The translations under genes and the position numbers were made by a program. Shown here piece after piece: positions 13,074-24,488 of a DNA stretch of 64,000 nt (its first letter is position 1; each line of letters begins with the position of its first letter). The notes under the pieces were generated by a model that was given only the letters and a program-made list of their open reading frames with translations, ran no database searches and had not been told where the DNA came from. This DNA is from Strigamia acuminata (Eukaryota > Arthropoda > Chilopoda > Geophilomorpha > Linotaeniidae). The stretch covers positions 7,382,186 through 7,446,185 of the forward strand of contig OX442317.1 of the NCBI GenBank assembly GCA_949358305.1. Reading direction: 5' to 3'.

Positions 13074-13514
13074 GAGGCTGACCAGACGTCCCGGTGTCCC
13101 GGAAGACTTTTTCGCGACGCAAAAATGTCCCACTGAAATTACAAGTATATATAAACTTTCTCTGAAAAGTCAACAACTTCTTGATTATTAAGAACAAGAT
13201 GGAGTACTGGTCCACACTTCAATTTAAATATGTTGGCGGTTTTTGGAGTGTCTTTCACTCTACTGGTTAGTATTGACCATTATCTAAAGATTGTGATGCG
13301 TGGCTCTGTACAGCGCCACCTGTGTACAACTGTTCAATCAACCTAACACGGTCGCATGCTAATTCGTGTCCATCAACTCGAAGAACACTTCAGTTCTGGT
13401 TTCCGGCAATCGAAGGAAGTGCGCCGAGAGATTGTTTCCGGTTCGTATGGTTAATTTTTTGGCCAATTTTGTAGCGCTAATGGGTGATATAATTTACAAA
13501 ATCTGGTCACCCTG
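13074..13514. mobile_element. hAT-like non-autonomous element
   Basis: The left end reads GAGGCTGACCAGACGTCCCG and the right end reads ATCTGGTCACCCTG, whose complement is CAGGGTGACCAGAT. Together they give a CAGGSTGACCAGA terminal inverted repeat typical of hAT elements. An 8-bp target duplication is not obvious, and the first left base appears mutated. The interior is about 440 bp with no transposase frame. Confidence 0.6.
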
Positions 13515-15157
13515 ATGATTCAGGATTATTTTATTTTATTTTTTATTTCGTTTGCCAGCTTTTGCAGGTGCACTTGCAGCTTCGTCTTCACCAAGATCCA
13601 AGAATATCTGTGACAACAAGGAGTGTTTTCAATTCCACTACACTGCAGTCTCTCTAGTGTTTGTTTTCAATAAATGTTTTATTAGATCTTGTCCCACTCG
13701 GAAGCATTTCAACTAGTAGCCGGTTCCTCGAGATTTTCCAAAGGATCGAAACGGATTAGAATAGCAAGACTAAATTTCGTCATCTCGGCACTCCAAACGT
13801 AGAATTTAAAAAAATGAAAAACGTTGGGTGTTTGTCAGCGCCACCTTAGGCTCTGGGCTGGCAAAACTAGTCAATATTATGAAGTTACGTAAGGGATAGG
13901 AAAATTGTTTCGCAGGTTGTAGCATATGCGCTTTAAAATTGGAAAGCTTTCAGCTGTAGGATGTAGAGGAGATTTTTGTGCTTCACTGCACTACTCATGT
14001 GCAAATAACAATAAGCCAAAACTGTAAAACGTAATATCGCACTATAAACAAGAATTTTTTCATGGATATAACTCACTTAAACATGAACTTGGTGAAAGAA
14101 TGTTGCCTGCTAAAAGAAATTGCCATCTTTTTCTCTTTAACTCTCCCCTTCTTTTCTTTTATGCGCAAATTCTTTTCGTATACTTAATAAGTTTTCGAGA
14201 GATTGTGCGTAAGAATGTTCATTGCAGCGGGACGAAAAGGGACACTATGTATTCAGGCAAGATTTCACTTGGGTTCACGTTCACAGAAGCAATACATTGC
14301 GTAGCAATGGATCGTGAATGTTAGGAGCTCTGATTTAAGCTGCTTGTGTCTGGCCGCATACCGCCTACAAACCAAGGGTGATCATTGCGCAAGTGCAGGA
14401 ATGTTATAGCCGGCAGCTCCGTTAATAGGCGGGCGCCCTCCTTTGGTCAAATCAATAAGCTATAATTTCCAGCCGGCTACGCTTATTCAATTACCTCGCA
14501 GCATTGTCAATATGAGACCTTCGCCTTAATAGCAACAATCAGGAGGAGAGAGAAGAGAGAGAAAGGGAAAGAATCTTCCATGGCCTGCAGAAAGGGACAA
14601 ATTGTGTCAAGTTTGCTCGGTTGAGCACGTGCTGATCCATGATTGGTTGCAGTTCATCACTGGCACCTTCCACGTCTTCCCTAGAGCTCGTGGCGAAAAT
14701 ATCAATCATTAGAGACAGAAAAGAATGTGTTTTTGACTAATGGACCTGCTGCATGTTCTTCATATTTTTTTTTATTTTAAGATATATTTTCTTTACTTTT
14801 TAAAATATTTTTTTTTTTACTATTTTTTTTTTGTTAATTGTTTATGTGGTTGTGGTTTGGACTATTAAGGGAGGGAATTTTGTAATTAGTTTGTGCAGGT
14901 TTAATTTAATTTATTTTTGGAAGTGGCCAGAAGGATTTGAGGGTTGATATCATTAGAGTTTAATGGTTAATTAAATTATGTTAATAGGTTTTTTTTGTGT
15001 GTGTTGGTTTTGCTTTGAGATGGTCATCTCGGGTATTTAATGGAAACACAAAGCAAAAATTGTTTGTTTTGTTTTGTTTTTAATATTTTGAGTAAAAGCA
15101 AATATACAAATCCATGGAACATTTTCTATTTGTTTTATCTAACACTCACAACGAACC
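13515..15157. promoter_or_regulatory. Non-coding stretch with regulatory-looking island
   Basis: Most of the interval is AT-rich. The island at about 14,340-14,600 is GC-balanced and complex, with CAGCCGGCTAC, GCATTGTCAATATG and AACAATCAGG words. ATTGT/ACAAT words resemble Sox-type HMG sites. No open frame or splice signal supports coding, so a conserved non-coding or enhancer-like element is inferred. Confidence 0.25.
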
Positions 15158-15165
15158 CATTAATG

Positions 15166-15396
15166 CAGAGGTTCCCAAACTTTTTAGCATCGTGACCCAT
15201 TTTTAAGCAAGGCGATCTTCCGCGCCCCACTTCATCTACCGGTGCATTAAATTTTTCAAAAATGAACTATTAAAAAGAAAAAAAAGAAATTTTGCATAAA
15301 AATTTACATAAGTTTGCAAAAAATAATTTTAGTGCACTAATCTAGGGGGTGGGGGGGCGTCATGTCTACAAGCGCCTCACAGTTTGGGAAACGCTG
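15166..15396. mobile_element. hAT MITE with 8-bp target duplication
   Basis: The element starts CAGAGGTTCCCAAACTTTTT and ends AGTTTGGGAAACGCTG, an imperfect terminal inverted repeat of about 16 bp with the hAT consensus. The flanks are identical: CATTAATG at 15,158-15,165 and again at 15,397-15,404, an 8-bp target-site duplication as expected for hAT. It is 231 bp long with no coding capacity. Confidence 0.9.
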
Positions 15397-15404
15397 CATT
15401 AATG

Positions 15405-16310
15405 CATTTGAATTTTTGAGGCAGTTCCAAATAACAAGATTTTTCGCAAAACAAAAGATGACATTTTAGATACAGGGACCCACATTGGGCTTCACCCAAA
15501 TGCATTTTGTAATACATTTTTCCATGCTATGGTAGAATTTTGTAAAAAGTATTACAAAATGTGTGCTGTAATTGTATGTTTAATTTGTTTATTTACCCTG
15601 TATTTATTTTCATTTACTAGCGAGCCGAGCCCATTGTTTTCTTTCCATGCGGCAAACAACAAACGCCAGGCATTACCATTGGCACAATGATAGCCTGACA
15701 ACTAATCCTGTTTTCTTGTTGAAGAGAGAAGAAAATGTGTGTGACACTACATTTACATTCTAAACTTGTATAGGCTTTGGATGGATCTAGTGTATGCTAG
15801 AAAGATGCAAAAGGAAAAAGAAGAAGGGCTAGCAGATTACAAGCAGACCAGCCGTAAGCTATTAAGCCTGAGCACGAGTCGAGAAAGGTTTCCTCTACCT
15901 TGCTTCTCTTACTCGATTCTCGGCTCGAAATTAATGAGGCCATGAGTGCGAAATGGGTTGGCTGCTAGTCGCTCTTTCTCTCCGCTCTGTTCTCCTTTCC
16001 CCCCTTACTGCATTTGTGCCGCTCTGTTTAATATAATAATTTGGGGTGATTAAATAGGTCTCTTATTACAAATCACTGATTTTGACTCATTATTCTCGAT
16101 CCGGTCTCCATGGGCGTCTACACGGCAGATGTTTGGCTCCAACAATGGCGTTCCGGCTGATATAAATTAAGCCGAGCGTGTTGCACTTATAGAGGTTTTG
16201 ATTTCATATCATGTATGTGGTATGGCGGCAAATTCCGTGTGGTTAAAGCGAAGGAAATTAACGCCGTCGACGCATTTCGACAATTATTGGCCAAGGTTGT
16301 AACAAACATT
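15405..16310. promoter_or_regulatory. Enhancer-like GC-balanced island
   Basis: From about 15,600 to 16,310 the sequence is complex and GC-balanced but not open in any frame. It carries several ATTGT/ACAAT words (CCATTGTTTTC, GCACAATGATAG, CAACAATGGCG), a CGTGTGGTTAAAG word resembling a Runx site, and TAAT cores. Such islands in AT-rich animal DNA often mark conserved regulatory elements. This is inference without comparative data. Confidence 0.3.
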
Positions 16311-16838
16311 ATTATAAAGAATTTTTATTTGTATATATTTTATTTTTCTAGATTTTTGCAGATAAAAAAGTTGTGTTTTGGATAGGAGACATGAAAAAGG
16401 ATTTATATATCAATTTTTATTGGTTTGAAATGAAAAGCAGTTGTTTTTACTGTCTTCTTTTAAGGACCTTAAGGAAGAGGTCAAGAAACGGATAGTGGGC
16501 AAGTCGTAAACTTGCCTAAGTGCTACCTCGTGTCGCTGTAGTATATATACTGTAATTACAACCAGGAGTTTAATAAATCTAGCAAACAGTATTCCCTCGC
16601 TTTGTTCGTTCAAAAGGGCGACGGAGGATCTTTCGTTATTGATTTCATCGTGTGATTAAGAAAGTGCTCATGGAGTTGGGTTTAATTGGTTTTTGGGTTG
16701 TATTCTTCTTATATTTATTTGGGCATACACCACATTAGTAGATTCTTTGCTTAGTTAGTAGGCTAGAAAGGATTTAATTTAAAGTGATTGCGAAGTTTAG
16801 CTGTGGTTTAAGTTACAGTGTGAAACGAATTGTTGGCT

Positions 16839-17411
16839 TAAGTCTAGTACTCATAACACCATTCCGTCCTTGGAATGGTAACAGGAATCAAAGTCTTAAG
16901 TTTGCTGCCAAGGGTGGTACTCATAAAAATATTGTTTAGACTCTGAATCACCCTTGCAAGTGGAAACGAATTGTTTCAGACTCTGAATAAATTTTGTCTA
17001 CCCAGAATTCCATTGTTTTTGATCTAAAATTTGCAACTGGTCACAGCCGGTTGCAAACAAAGACACCCAACTACTACAATTGAACACGTTGTTTGTTGAA
17101 GGTTAGTAGAATTATATTTTTGCCTGCATTTCAGACAAAATAAATGCTTTTTTAATTGCAAAAAGACCAAAATTGATTTTAAAATTATTTAAGTCAGAAA
17201 AGTCGGACAAAGCTTCATTGCCATTGCCAGACATTTGCAAAACAAGCAACAATGAGTACGGAAACTTTCTGGTGACAATTTCATGAGTACCACAAATTTA
17301 TCAGACTCTGAATAATAAGAGGATAAAACATTCCGCTTGAAATGGTGCTGTTGAAAAATTAAGACTGGAAAAATATTTAGACTCTGAAAGTGTATGAGTA
17401 CTAGGCTTTAA
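16839..17411. mobile_element. Inverted-repeat element with internal sub-repeats
   Basis: The ends are inverted copies of TAAGTCTAGTACTCATA (left) and TATGAGTACTAGGCTTTA (right). Inside, AGACTCTGAA recurs at about 16,938, 16,980, 17,303 and 17,380. GTACTCAT or its complement recurs at about 16,918, 17,234 and 17,284. The element is about 570 bp with no coding frame. The superfamily is not determined. Confidence 0.6.
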
Positions 17412-18846
17412 CACAAGAGCGCTCGCTGCATTGCATTACCGTAATTTTATTTTTTTTATTTTTTACGTTTGGTATTTGTTAGACGAAATTTTATCTCGAA
17501 AATTATTGAAAATGAAGAAAGGTTTTAGATAAACTGTGTTAAAAGAGTTTTACGCCGGGCTGTAGAGGTTTTCTAAGCGTCTTTTTATCGAAATTTGTAG
17601 CTTTTTAAACACATTGCTGGTTTTGTTGGGGAAGGAAAGGGGAAATATAAAATTAGGATAAGAGGACGTATAAAAGTGAGTCTTTAATCCAAAGTGTGTT
17701 TCGCCAGTAGAATAAGAATTGATTCATTAATTCAAGTGTTTTTGCAGTGTAGATGGCAGCTTTGTCTGTAATGTACTTAATTCTTTTTTTGCCCTGCTGC
17801 TGTTCAGCTCAATCAGCACTTTTTTTCTGTTTAAACATATATTTTCTATTGGGAGAAAAAAGTTTTATTTTTTTTTTAAAAAGAATATTATAAGTAAAAG
17901 ATTTTTAAAAAGAAAGAAAGGGGAAAAAAATAAGCAAATAATGAATTTTGAAAAAAATGGAGAAAAATGAAAAGCCGTGAGTGGAAATATTCATCAGTAT
18001 GGCTGACTGCATTTACACATTTTGCTGCTTAAATGCAAATGGAAATTTCATGCCTCTCATTCTAAAGAGATTTGGCAGCGAGTTTTTCACTATCATTCGA
18101 TTAATGATTTTAGGAATAATTTGAGGAGAAAAAAAAATTAGTTTCAATAATTTTTTTTTTGGTGAGATTTTTTTTCCCTCCCTTCTTTGGTGCTGAGCTA
18201 ATCAGGTTACAAGTGGATTTGCAGTGAAAACATTGATGAAATTAAATTCAGTATTGAAGATACTCATGAAGATGAAGTGTTATCACTTTATTTCAAGTCT
18301 CAGTTTGGGGGAAAATGAGAAAGAGAATGAAATAGATGAGACTAGATTATCTTTGTCTTAAAGTTAAGTGCTTAATTTTGTTGAGTGAGAATAATTTTTA
18401 AACTCGGGGCTAAATTAAATAATTAATGTCGCGCTAAATTTATAAAAATATTTTATTTTTATTTTTCCATATAAAAGAAACTTTTATGAGGTTTTATTTT
18501 TTTTTTTAACTTGCAATAATAACCGGAATTGTGGAAACTGATTGCTTGCGCTGAAGAATGTTTGACTTCAAATTAAAGAAGTGGTTGTAATTACCTGACA
18601 TTTGCATTCAACCCTTCAAAAATGTTTCCATTCGATTGCAGATGTACAAAGTTTTCGCTGTGCCAGAGCTTATTAGATGCCAGTCGCTCTGAATTGTATG
18701 CACCTTGAATATTAATTCAAAAAAGTCAAGGTGCAATTTTTTTTTTTTTTTAAATACCATTTTTATGCATTGGAAATTACAAATTATACATTTTTAGCAC
18801 TGTTTATACATTTTTAGAGTTTTAAATACATTTCTAAAAATATTTA
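17412..18846. other. AT-rich non-coding stretch
   Basis: Nothing identifiable apart from homopolymer-rich A and T tracts (17,860-18,000 and 18,735-18,755). The + strand stays T and G rich. Confidence 0.5.
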
Positions 18847-19190
18847 CAGTTGGTGGTCAGTGGCAATTACCGAATAAGAGAGGGCGACTTGTATATATGG
18901 ATTGTTGGCTGTTTATGTGTGTCTAGGGGCAAGTTGGACTCCCATTACGTCGGTCCCTGTTGGTCGTCATCTATTTTGCGCCTAGAAGTTGCTTGAGATA
19001 TTTGAACCACGTAGTTTCTCAGTGCTATCTCCTCTATTGAAGAAAAGGAGATGGTCGTTCCGTCATTCCATCTTGTCACAGAAGACGATTCTATTCTTGC
19101 TCGTAGTATCATCGAGATCAATCACTCGCGTTCGGAGCGCACGAGCGACAGGGTTAGTCTTTTCGTCATGTCAGCCGTGACCACCAGCTG
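18847..19190. mobile_element. Possible inverted-repeat element with decayed coding
   Basis: CAGTTGGTGGTCAGTGGC at the left and GCCGTGACCACCAGCTG at the right form an inverted repeat with a CAGYTGGTGGTCA core, bounding 344 bp that is much richer in GC than its flanks. On the - strand, open fragments such as DLDDTTSKNRIVFCDKME are interrupted by in-frame stops. No target duplication was found. It may be a degraded transposon fragment or a short structured element. Confidence 0.35.
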
Positions 19191-19475
19191 ACCCGTAGAC
19201 AGTACTAGAATTTTTTTTTTTAATTTTTAAAAAATTATCTGAGAACTTCAGCACTTGAAGTGAGATAAGTTTATTTTCCAAATACAAGAACGATCTGATT
19301 AGGTGAAATATTTATTTTTCGTGAAAAATGTCTTCAGTTTAGGATCAAGTGCAGTGCAATATATAAAATGCGCCAAAAGATATAAAAGAAGAAAAACAGT
19401 AATAAATCAGGAAATGTGAGGAATATTTCTTGCTGTGAATCCTGTCACACACATTTCCCATACATTAGTTTACAG

Positions 19476-19532
19476 AGGTGAGCGTTATAATTCTTGGTGC
19501 AAAGCAGCAAAGCACCCGCACGTTGACAGCAG
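19476..19532 (+). CDS. Putative exon a of a + strand gene
   Basis: The acceptor ATTAGTTTACAG precedes a 57-base open segment reading GERYNSWCKAAKHPHVDS. It is closed by a donor AG|GTGAGCC at 19,533. It carries one leading and two trailing bases, so it joins in frame to the segment at 19,627 through AG+G (Arg). The region is GC-richer than its surroundings. Splice sites were chosen by eye and the frame of the - strand is also open here, so support is modest. No family was recognised. Confidence 0.27.
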
Positions 19533-19626
19533 GTGAGCCGTATAAGAGAAATGGTAGGTAGCAAGATTAAATTTCTCAGCACATCCTTGCTCTCTACCGC
19601 CGACAACTTGCTCCTTCCAATCACAG

Positions 19627-19766
19627 GCCTGAAGTGGCGGTGAAGTCAACACAGAATACAAAATTGGCAATTGCAATAGATCTTGTCGGAGGGCGCGAAT
19701 CACATTTGTACCATAACATCATCTTTTGTTTCAGTGTACGACACAACAAAAAAAAAGAAAAAAAAA
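19627..19766 (+). CDS. Putative exon b of a + strand gene
   Basis: This follows the acceptor CTCCTTCCAATCACAG after a 94-base putative intron. The frame reads PEVAVKSTQNTKLAIAIDLV, then GGRESHLYHNIIFCFSVRHN, then a lysine tract. A possible donor, AAAAA|GTGAGATC, at 19,767 leaves one base over, which matches the two leading bases of the segment at 20,197. Alternatively the frame continues to a stop at 19,858 and this is the last exon. The end of the exon is uncertain because the 3' part is A-rich and low in complexity. Confidence 0.27.
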
Positions 19767-20196
19767 GTGAGATCACTTGTGACAAAAACGAGATTGTTTT
19801 CTCTTCTCGACTTACACGAAACGATTGGATTAAAAGTGAAAAAGAGAAGATTTTGTAATGTCTAAATATTGTAAAGTAGTAAATGCTATAATTGAAGTGT
19901 ACAAATGTATTTACGACAAAGAAAAAGTTGTGGCTCATGCAAAGAAACTCAACAAACATAAAAAAAAGTTGAAACGTTTAAAGGTATTTTTCAAATAATA
20001 AATACGGAGTAATAAATAACTATAGTTATAGTAATGTTGATGACTTAAAATTTCTTAATCATTGATATTGTCTTTTCAGGTTATGAGAAGATAAAAGTGA
20101 AATAAATGTCACGGGTGAACTCGGTTATTCAAATCATGTCCGAAAGTGTGTGGAAACACGATTCCGTGTATTAACTTTATTTTTTGACTTGTATAG

Positions 20197-20396
20197 TGCT
20201 TCACCTTGGCGCTTGTGGTGATGTTTCATCGAAGAGGTGTGGACGTGATGTTCTCTTGTTGAGATTATATTGTAACTGCGGTGACACGAAAAGGAAATTC
20301 AAGAAGAAAAACGACATAAAGCGGGATGAGCGAAAGTCAGTCGGAGAAAGTTATCGAAGCCTGACCTTTCCAATGTCGGCCAGTTTATATAGAGAG
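20197..20396 (+). CDS. Putative exon c of a + strand gene
   Basis: A pyrimidine-rich acceptor (TTTTTTGACTTGTATAG) opens a 200-base segment with a continuous frame. It reads LHLGACGDVSSKRCGRDVLL, a basic KRKFKKKNDIKRDERK stretch, and ends PMSASLYRE at a consensus donor GAG|GTAAGTGAGG at 20,397. The donor is one of the best in the window. If upstream exons are wrong, an ATG at 20,373 could start translation with MSASLYRE. The composition is basic and cysteine-containing, without a recognised domain. Confidence 0.38.
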
Positions 20397-20700
20397 GTAA
20401 GTGAGGCGCAATGCTTGTTTATCGGTGACATTGCCCGACCTGCATTGCACCTTAATCGACTGTTGCCATGGAAGCAGAGTGATGGGGTTGGCATTGGAAA
20501 AAAGTAGGAAATATATGATGGGAAAAAAGTGGAAATAAAAAAGGAGCGGCGTGAGTGCATTCGCATCTTTTCTTTATGTTGCAAATTCAGTTTAGATGGG
20601 TCTGTGGTGATTCATAATTTATCGCTTTGTTATAGCCATAGCCATGTTTTTGCTAGCTTTCTTCTAGGTTTATTTCCAATGTGATGATTTTGTTAACGCA

Positions 20701-20716
20701 GCACGAAATTTCGTGC
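20701..20716. repeat. Perfect 16-bp palindrome
   Basis: GCACGAAATTTCGTGC is a perfect palindrome. A further half-copy, TTTCGTGC, follows directly at about 20,720. It could be a protein-binding site or chance. Confidence 0.6.
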
Positions 20717-21265
20717 ATATTTCGTGCAGAGCGCCAAAATTCTTGCTTTTAATACTCTTCTGCACTTGCAGAAGTGTAGCAGTCTTGTGTTAATGTTGCA
20801 TGCTTTCTAATAATGTCTTTTAGTATTGGTCAAACCATCCATCAATGTCTAGTATGCTGCAACAGCTGTTTTAGTGGAACATGTTTACAACCTGCAACAT
20901 TTTTTTATGAGTATTGGGTTATAGCCAATGACGTTAGTTTATTATTTAATGCCAATTTCATAAATATTTATAGCAAAAACAATCACTGATATTTCCTGAT
21001 GCGTTTTGTTCCAGGAGTTTAGGGCCATCACAGCGCGGAAATGAACATAAGACATTTATGGTGTTATTTGGCTGTTCGTTACAGACACTAGGAAATCGTG
21101 TCGTACTCAAAGTATTATCTTATGATGATTGGTCATCCATTATCACACAAGCAGGGGAAAATAACTTCTTTCTGTCATAGAAGAATGAAGGAAGCAACAA
21201 CACATCTCGATAACACTTTCTTTTCTCTCTAATACCTAGTATTCATAATCTGCTTTTCTTGTCAG

Positions 21266-21381
21266 GAAAACAAGCAGAACAGACGGAGGAAAAAACACTT
21301 TGACGAAAGTTTGGATTGGGATGTTAGATCTGATCATGGAAATGCTAAAAATGCTGATGTTTCATTAGTTGTTGGTTATAG
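21266..21381 (+). CDS. Putative exon d of a + strand gene
   Basis: The acceptor TCTGCTTTTCTTGTCAG is strong. The following frame starts on a codon boundary, matching the phase at 20,396 across an 869-base intron. It reads ENKQNRRRKKHFDESLDWDV, then RSDHGNAKNADVSLVVGY. It must end at the AG|GTGACG donor at 21,382, because a TGA follows in frame. Another open run lies further right (words DVFYDDVETCKEVVRTWTD, before a GTGAGT at about 21,458) in a different frame. The product is unknown; charged and hydrophilic. Confidence 0.36.
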
Positions 21382-23065
21382 GTGACGGTAAGAAAATTAC
21401 AGACGTGTTTTACGATGATGTAGAGACGTGTAAAGAGGTCGTAAGAACGTGGACAGATGTGAGTAAGGTGTGTTAATATTACGATCATGTAAACGCAGTG
21501 ATTGGGTACTTAAAACACTGATTATCTCATCTTTGTGGGAGGGAAAAGTCTTCTTCCACCGAATGAAATTGAGCGATATTGCTTAGTAATTTGTTAGTTT
21601 ATTTGGTTTGCAATTTCTAAACGTCATTTCTCATTACTAAAACTGGTTAAAGTTGTATATATTTAATGGAATTTCTTCATCAGTTTAGTTGAAGGATATT
21701 TGGTAAAAGTGGCAATTTTTGTTTGACATGTGTGCCTTTAAAATTTAAAAAAGCAAAGCACATTTTAATGCAAGCAAGGCGTTAAAACATGGTATCTGTA
21801 GTCAGTGCGAAATTTTAATTTGTCTTCAGTGCAAATTAGATGAAACTCGGCATCGTTTTCCTAATGTCAGCTATTTTTTTTTCCTCACTTCCTTTTTCTT
21901 CTTCCATTTTTTTGCGAGATGTGTGTAAATGCAAAACGATTTTGAAATCTTTGCTAGACAAAAAAAAAACAGTTTTGCTAAATCAGCGGGATATAGAAAT
22001 GTGATTCCAATTTTTTTTCTTTTGCCTGTGTCTGTATGTGGAGACTATCATGTGTCTGGTGGAATACAAAAATATGTTTTGCCTTTCCCACGGGGCGGTT
22101 AAATTTCAATCCAGACGGTGTGTTTACAATTTTTTTATTATTACTTTTTGTTGTTGTTTATCAAGATTCTGAGTGATTTCTCAAGAGTTGTTTTTTCTTC
22201 GACTTTCTGAAATCACTAATTTTCTTTGAAGAAATCTGATTCTGTTTACAGTCTGGGTGATGTTGACGTCTTTGATTTTTATCTTGTGTGGGGGTTCGGG
22301 TTTAATGGGAAAATGAATAAAACATTTTGCAACGAATCGATGACTTATTAGAAAAATACATTTCTAAATTGCAAATGAGTTTTATCTCGTATTTTTATTT
22401 TTCTAAAGCATTATTTGGAAATTGTGTAGTATTTCTTGTGTTAAGTACTCCGCTTTATGGCCATTGCAGCAGTGATAATGAAGACAGTTGCTGCAATAAA
22501 GTAAGGCTTTAGTCGTATTATTCCTGCTAATATGTGCAGTTAATAAGAAAATAAAATTGGATGCGCTAACATAATTATCATTGACTTTCTGACAAATGTA
22601 AATAGTGCTAATAAGATGTAGAATTTAGCTGTAGACAAACTGGGTGAAGAGTGTAATTGCTTTCTTATGTAACAGAAATTAAATTACCTATTATCGATCA
22701 CACAACGTAATGATGTTGCCCAATCTAAACCTTTTTATTTAGGCAGATCGCCATTTGCTGAGAAATTAGCTGAAATTAGCTAACATTTATTGAACCAATT
22801 CCCTGATTGATAAACATCTCCAATAGCTCGGGTGATCGATTTAACATCGATCTAAGCATATCTAGACGCGATGTTTAATCGTTCATTGTGTTATTTGGGA
22901 TGTTATTCTGTAATAACATTTCTACAATGAATTATTTCAGCAAATTCCTTATTATACTAAAGATTTTTGGAGTTGTCGAAGTTCGTATATATGTGGAATA
23001 TACAAAAGTGACCCCTTTGGAGTAGTAAGCTTATATTTTAGATGTACCATTATACATTGAATATA
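21382..23065. other. Non-coding stretch
   Basis: No supported gene beyond the small open run noted near 21,385-21,458. The + strand is T and G rich. Short self-complementary words such as ATCGATTTAACATCGAT occur at about 22,830-22,850. Confidence 0.4.
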
Positions 23066-23545
23066 TATGTGTGATGTAAAATATATCTACCGTAGGTTAT
23101 TATTATTATTTATTTCACAATCCAAAGGAGTAAAGTTACGTGACAAAGGAAAGATAATGATAGATATACAAAAGGAAATTAGACACTTTTCTGGACCCTA
23201 AGTAGGTGGTCGTGGAAGGTGAAGGTGGTGGCAGTGAAATCGACATCTGGTGGCCGAGCAGTTGAAAATAGTGGCGCAGACATGAGATGGAAGGGTTATA
23301 ATATATTTAAAATAAATCTTAAATGTATTGGAATTACATATAAAATGGTTTTATATATTTTATATAGAATGGACATATATGTGATGTAAAATATATCTAG
23401 GTTATAATACATTTCAAATACATTGGTTATACATTGTAAATATATTGTGGATTATAAGTTGAATATATCTGCAATATATAACTTTTTCGTGTGGGTTACA
23501 TGGTTCAAATGCATTGTAAAATATATTTTTGAACCACACGGGTTG
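23066..23545. repeat. AT-rich repeat cluster with hairpin
   Basis: A direct repeat, TGTGATGTAAAATATATCTA, occurs at about 23,070 and about 23,380. The interval also has several ATATATT-rich variants. At 23,489-23,541 the arms GTGGGTTACATGGTTCAAAT and ATTTTTGAACCACAC are inverted around a TTGTAAAAT core, forming an imperfect hairpin. It resembles clustered small palindromic MITEs related to 24,349-24,488. Confidence 0.45.
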
Positions 23546-24348
23546 TTCTGGATTCCCAGAAGGTCTCTCCCGGTGTGTAATGAATGGTTCCACCACTGAT
23601 TAGAGGTGAGGTGTTAATTAGAGGATTTATGGGAATTAGTAAAAACTTATTTATTCGTTTATCTCTTCGGTTGTAAAGGTTAAAGAAAAAATATTGCGGC
23701 TATTGCTCAATGTTTAATCTTACAATAGCTTGTTTTGGTGGTTGGTCTAGTTTTCTTTAAAGCTATCAGCCACTGACCAAAAGAACTGACTATATGCTGC
23801 TGCAGGATGCGGGCCGCTCTGATGACCTGTGGGATGGACATATCTTTGGAGGTGATATTGCAGTGGTCTAACATGAAAACTTAGAGGGGGCAAGAAGGCC
23901 ACTTTTGGGTTTGGTTTAAGGTAGAGCTAGTTGATAAATTTATTTCTCAGAATTCCCATAGAGGCAGATAACTTTTTTCTTAAGAGGAAGTGGCCGCATC
24001 CTTTACTGGTGGCGTTAGATCTCTGGTGTTTGGCCACCTTTACTCTCTCGAGTAGATATAACGGCGCAGCTGGATATTGCAGTGGATGACTTCATTCGCT
24101 CGTCTATATTTTATTAATATCTTAAAACAGCACAGTGGAGGATTTTTTTTTAAGCTTCAACCTGGTTTCCATTTGAGGTAAATTTATAAAGAATTCATAC
24201 AGTTTAAATTGGAAAAGCTGATTAATTTCTTTTCTTTTTTTTAATTGAAAAACTTAAGAAAACAAGTGGAAGAACTGACTTTGTTTATTTTTTTTCTTTT
24301 GCTCTTTTTTTTTATTTGATGTAGTAAAAGTTGGTTTATCAGTAAAAA

Positions 24349-24488
24349 CCCATATGGTTAAAAAATACGTTGGAATTATGTTGCAATGTATTTTGAAATG
24401 CATTAGGTTTCACGAAAATGCATTATGTAATACAATTTTACAAATGATAATATATTTTGTAAAATGTATTATTTTTGAATCATATGGG
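24349..24488. mobile_element. Small palindromic MITE
   Basis: The 140-bp element has inverted ends CCCATATGGTTAAAAAATAC and GTATTATTTTTGAATCATAT followed by GGG. Internal ATGCATTATGTAATAC and TTTTGTAAAATGTATT words are repeated in both orientations, making nearly the whole element self-complementary. Related words occur at 15,470-15,570 and 23,489-23,541. Confidence 0.6.
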
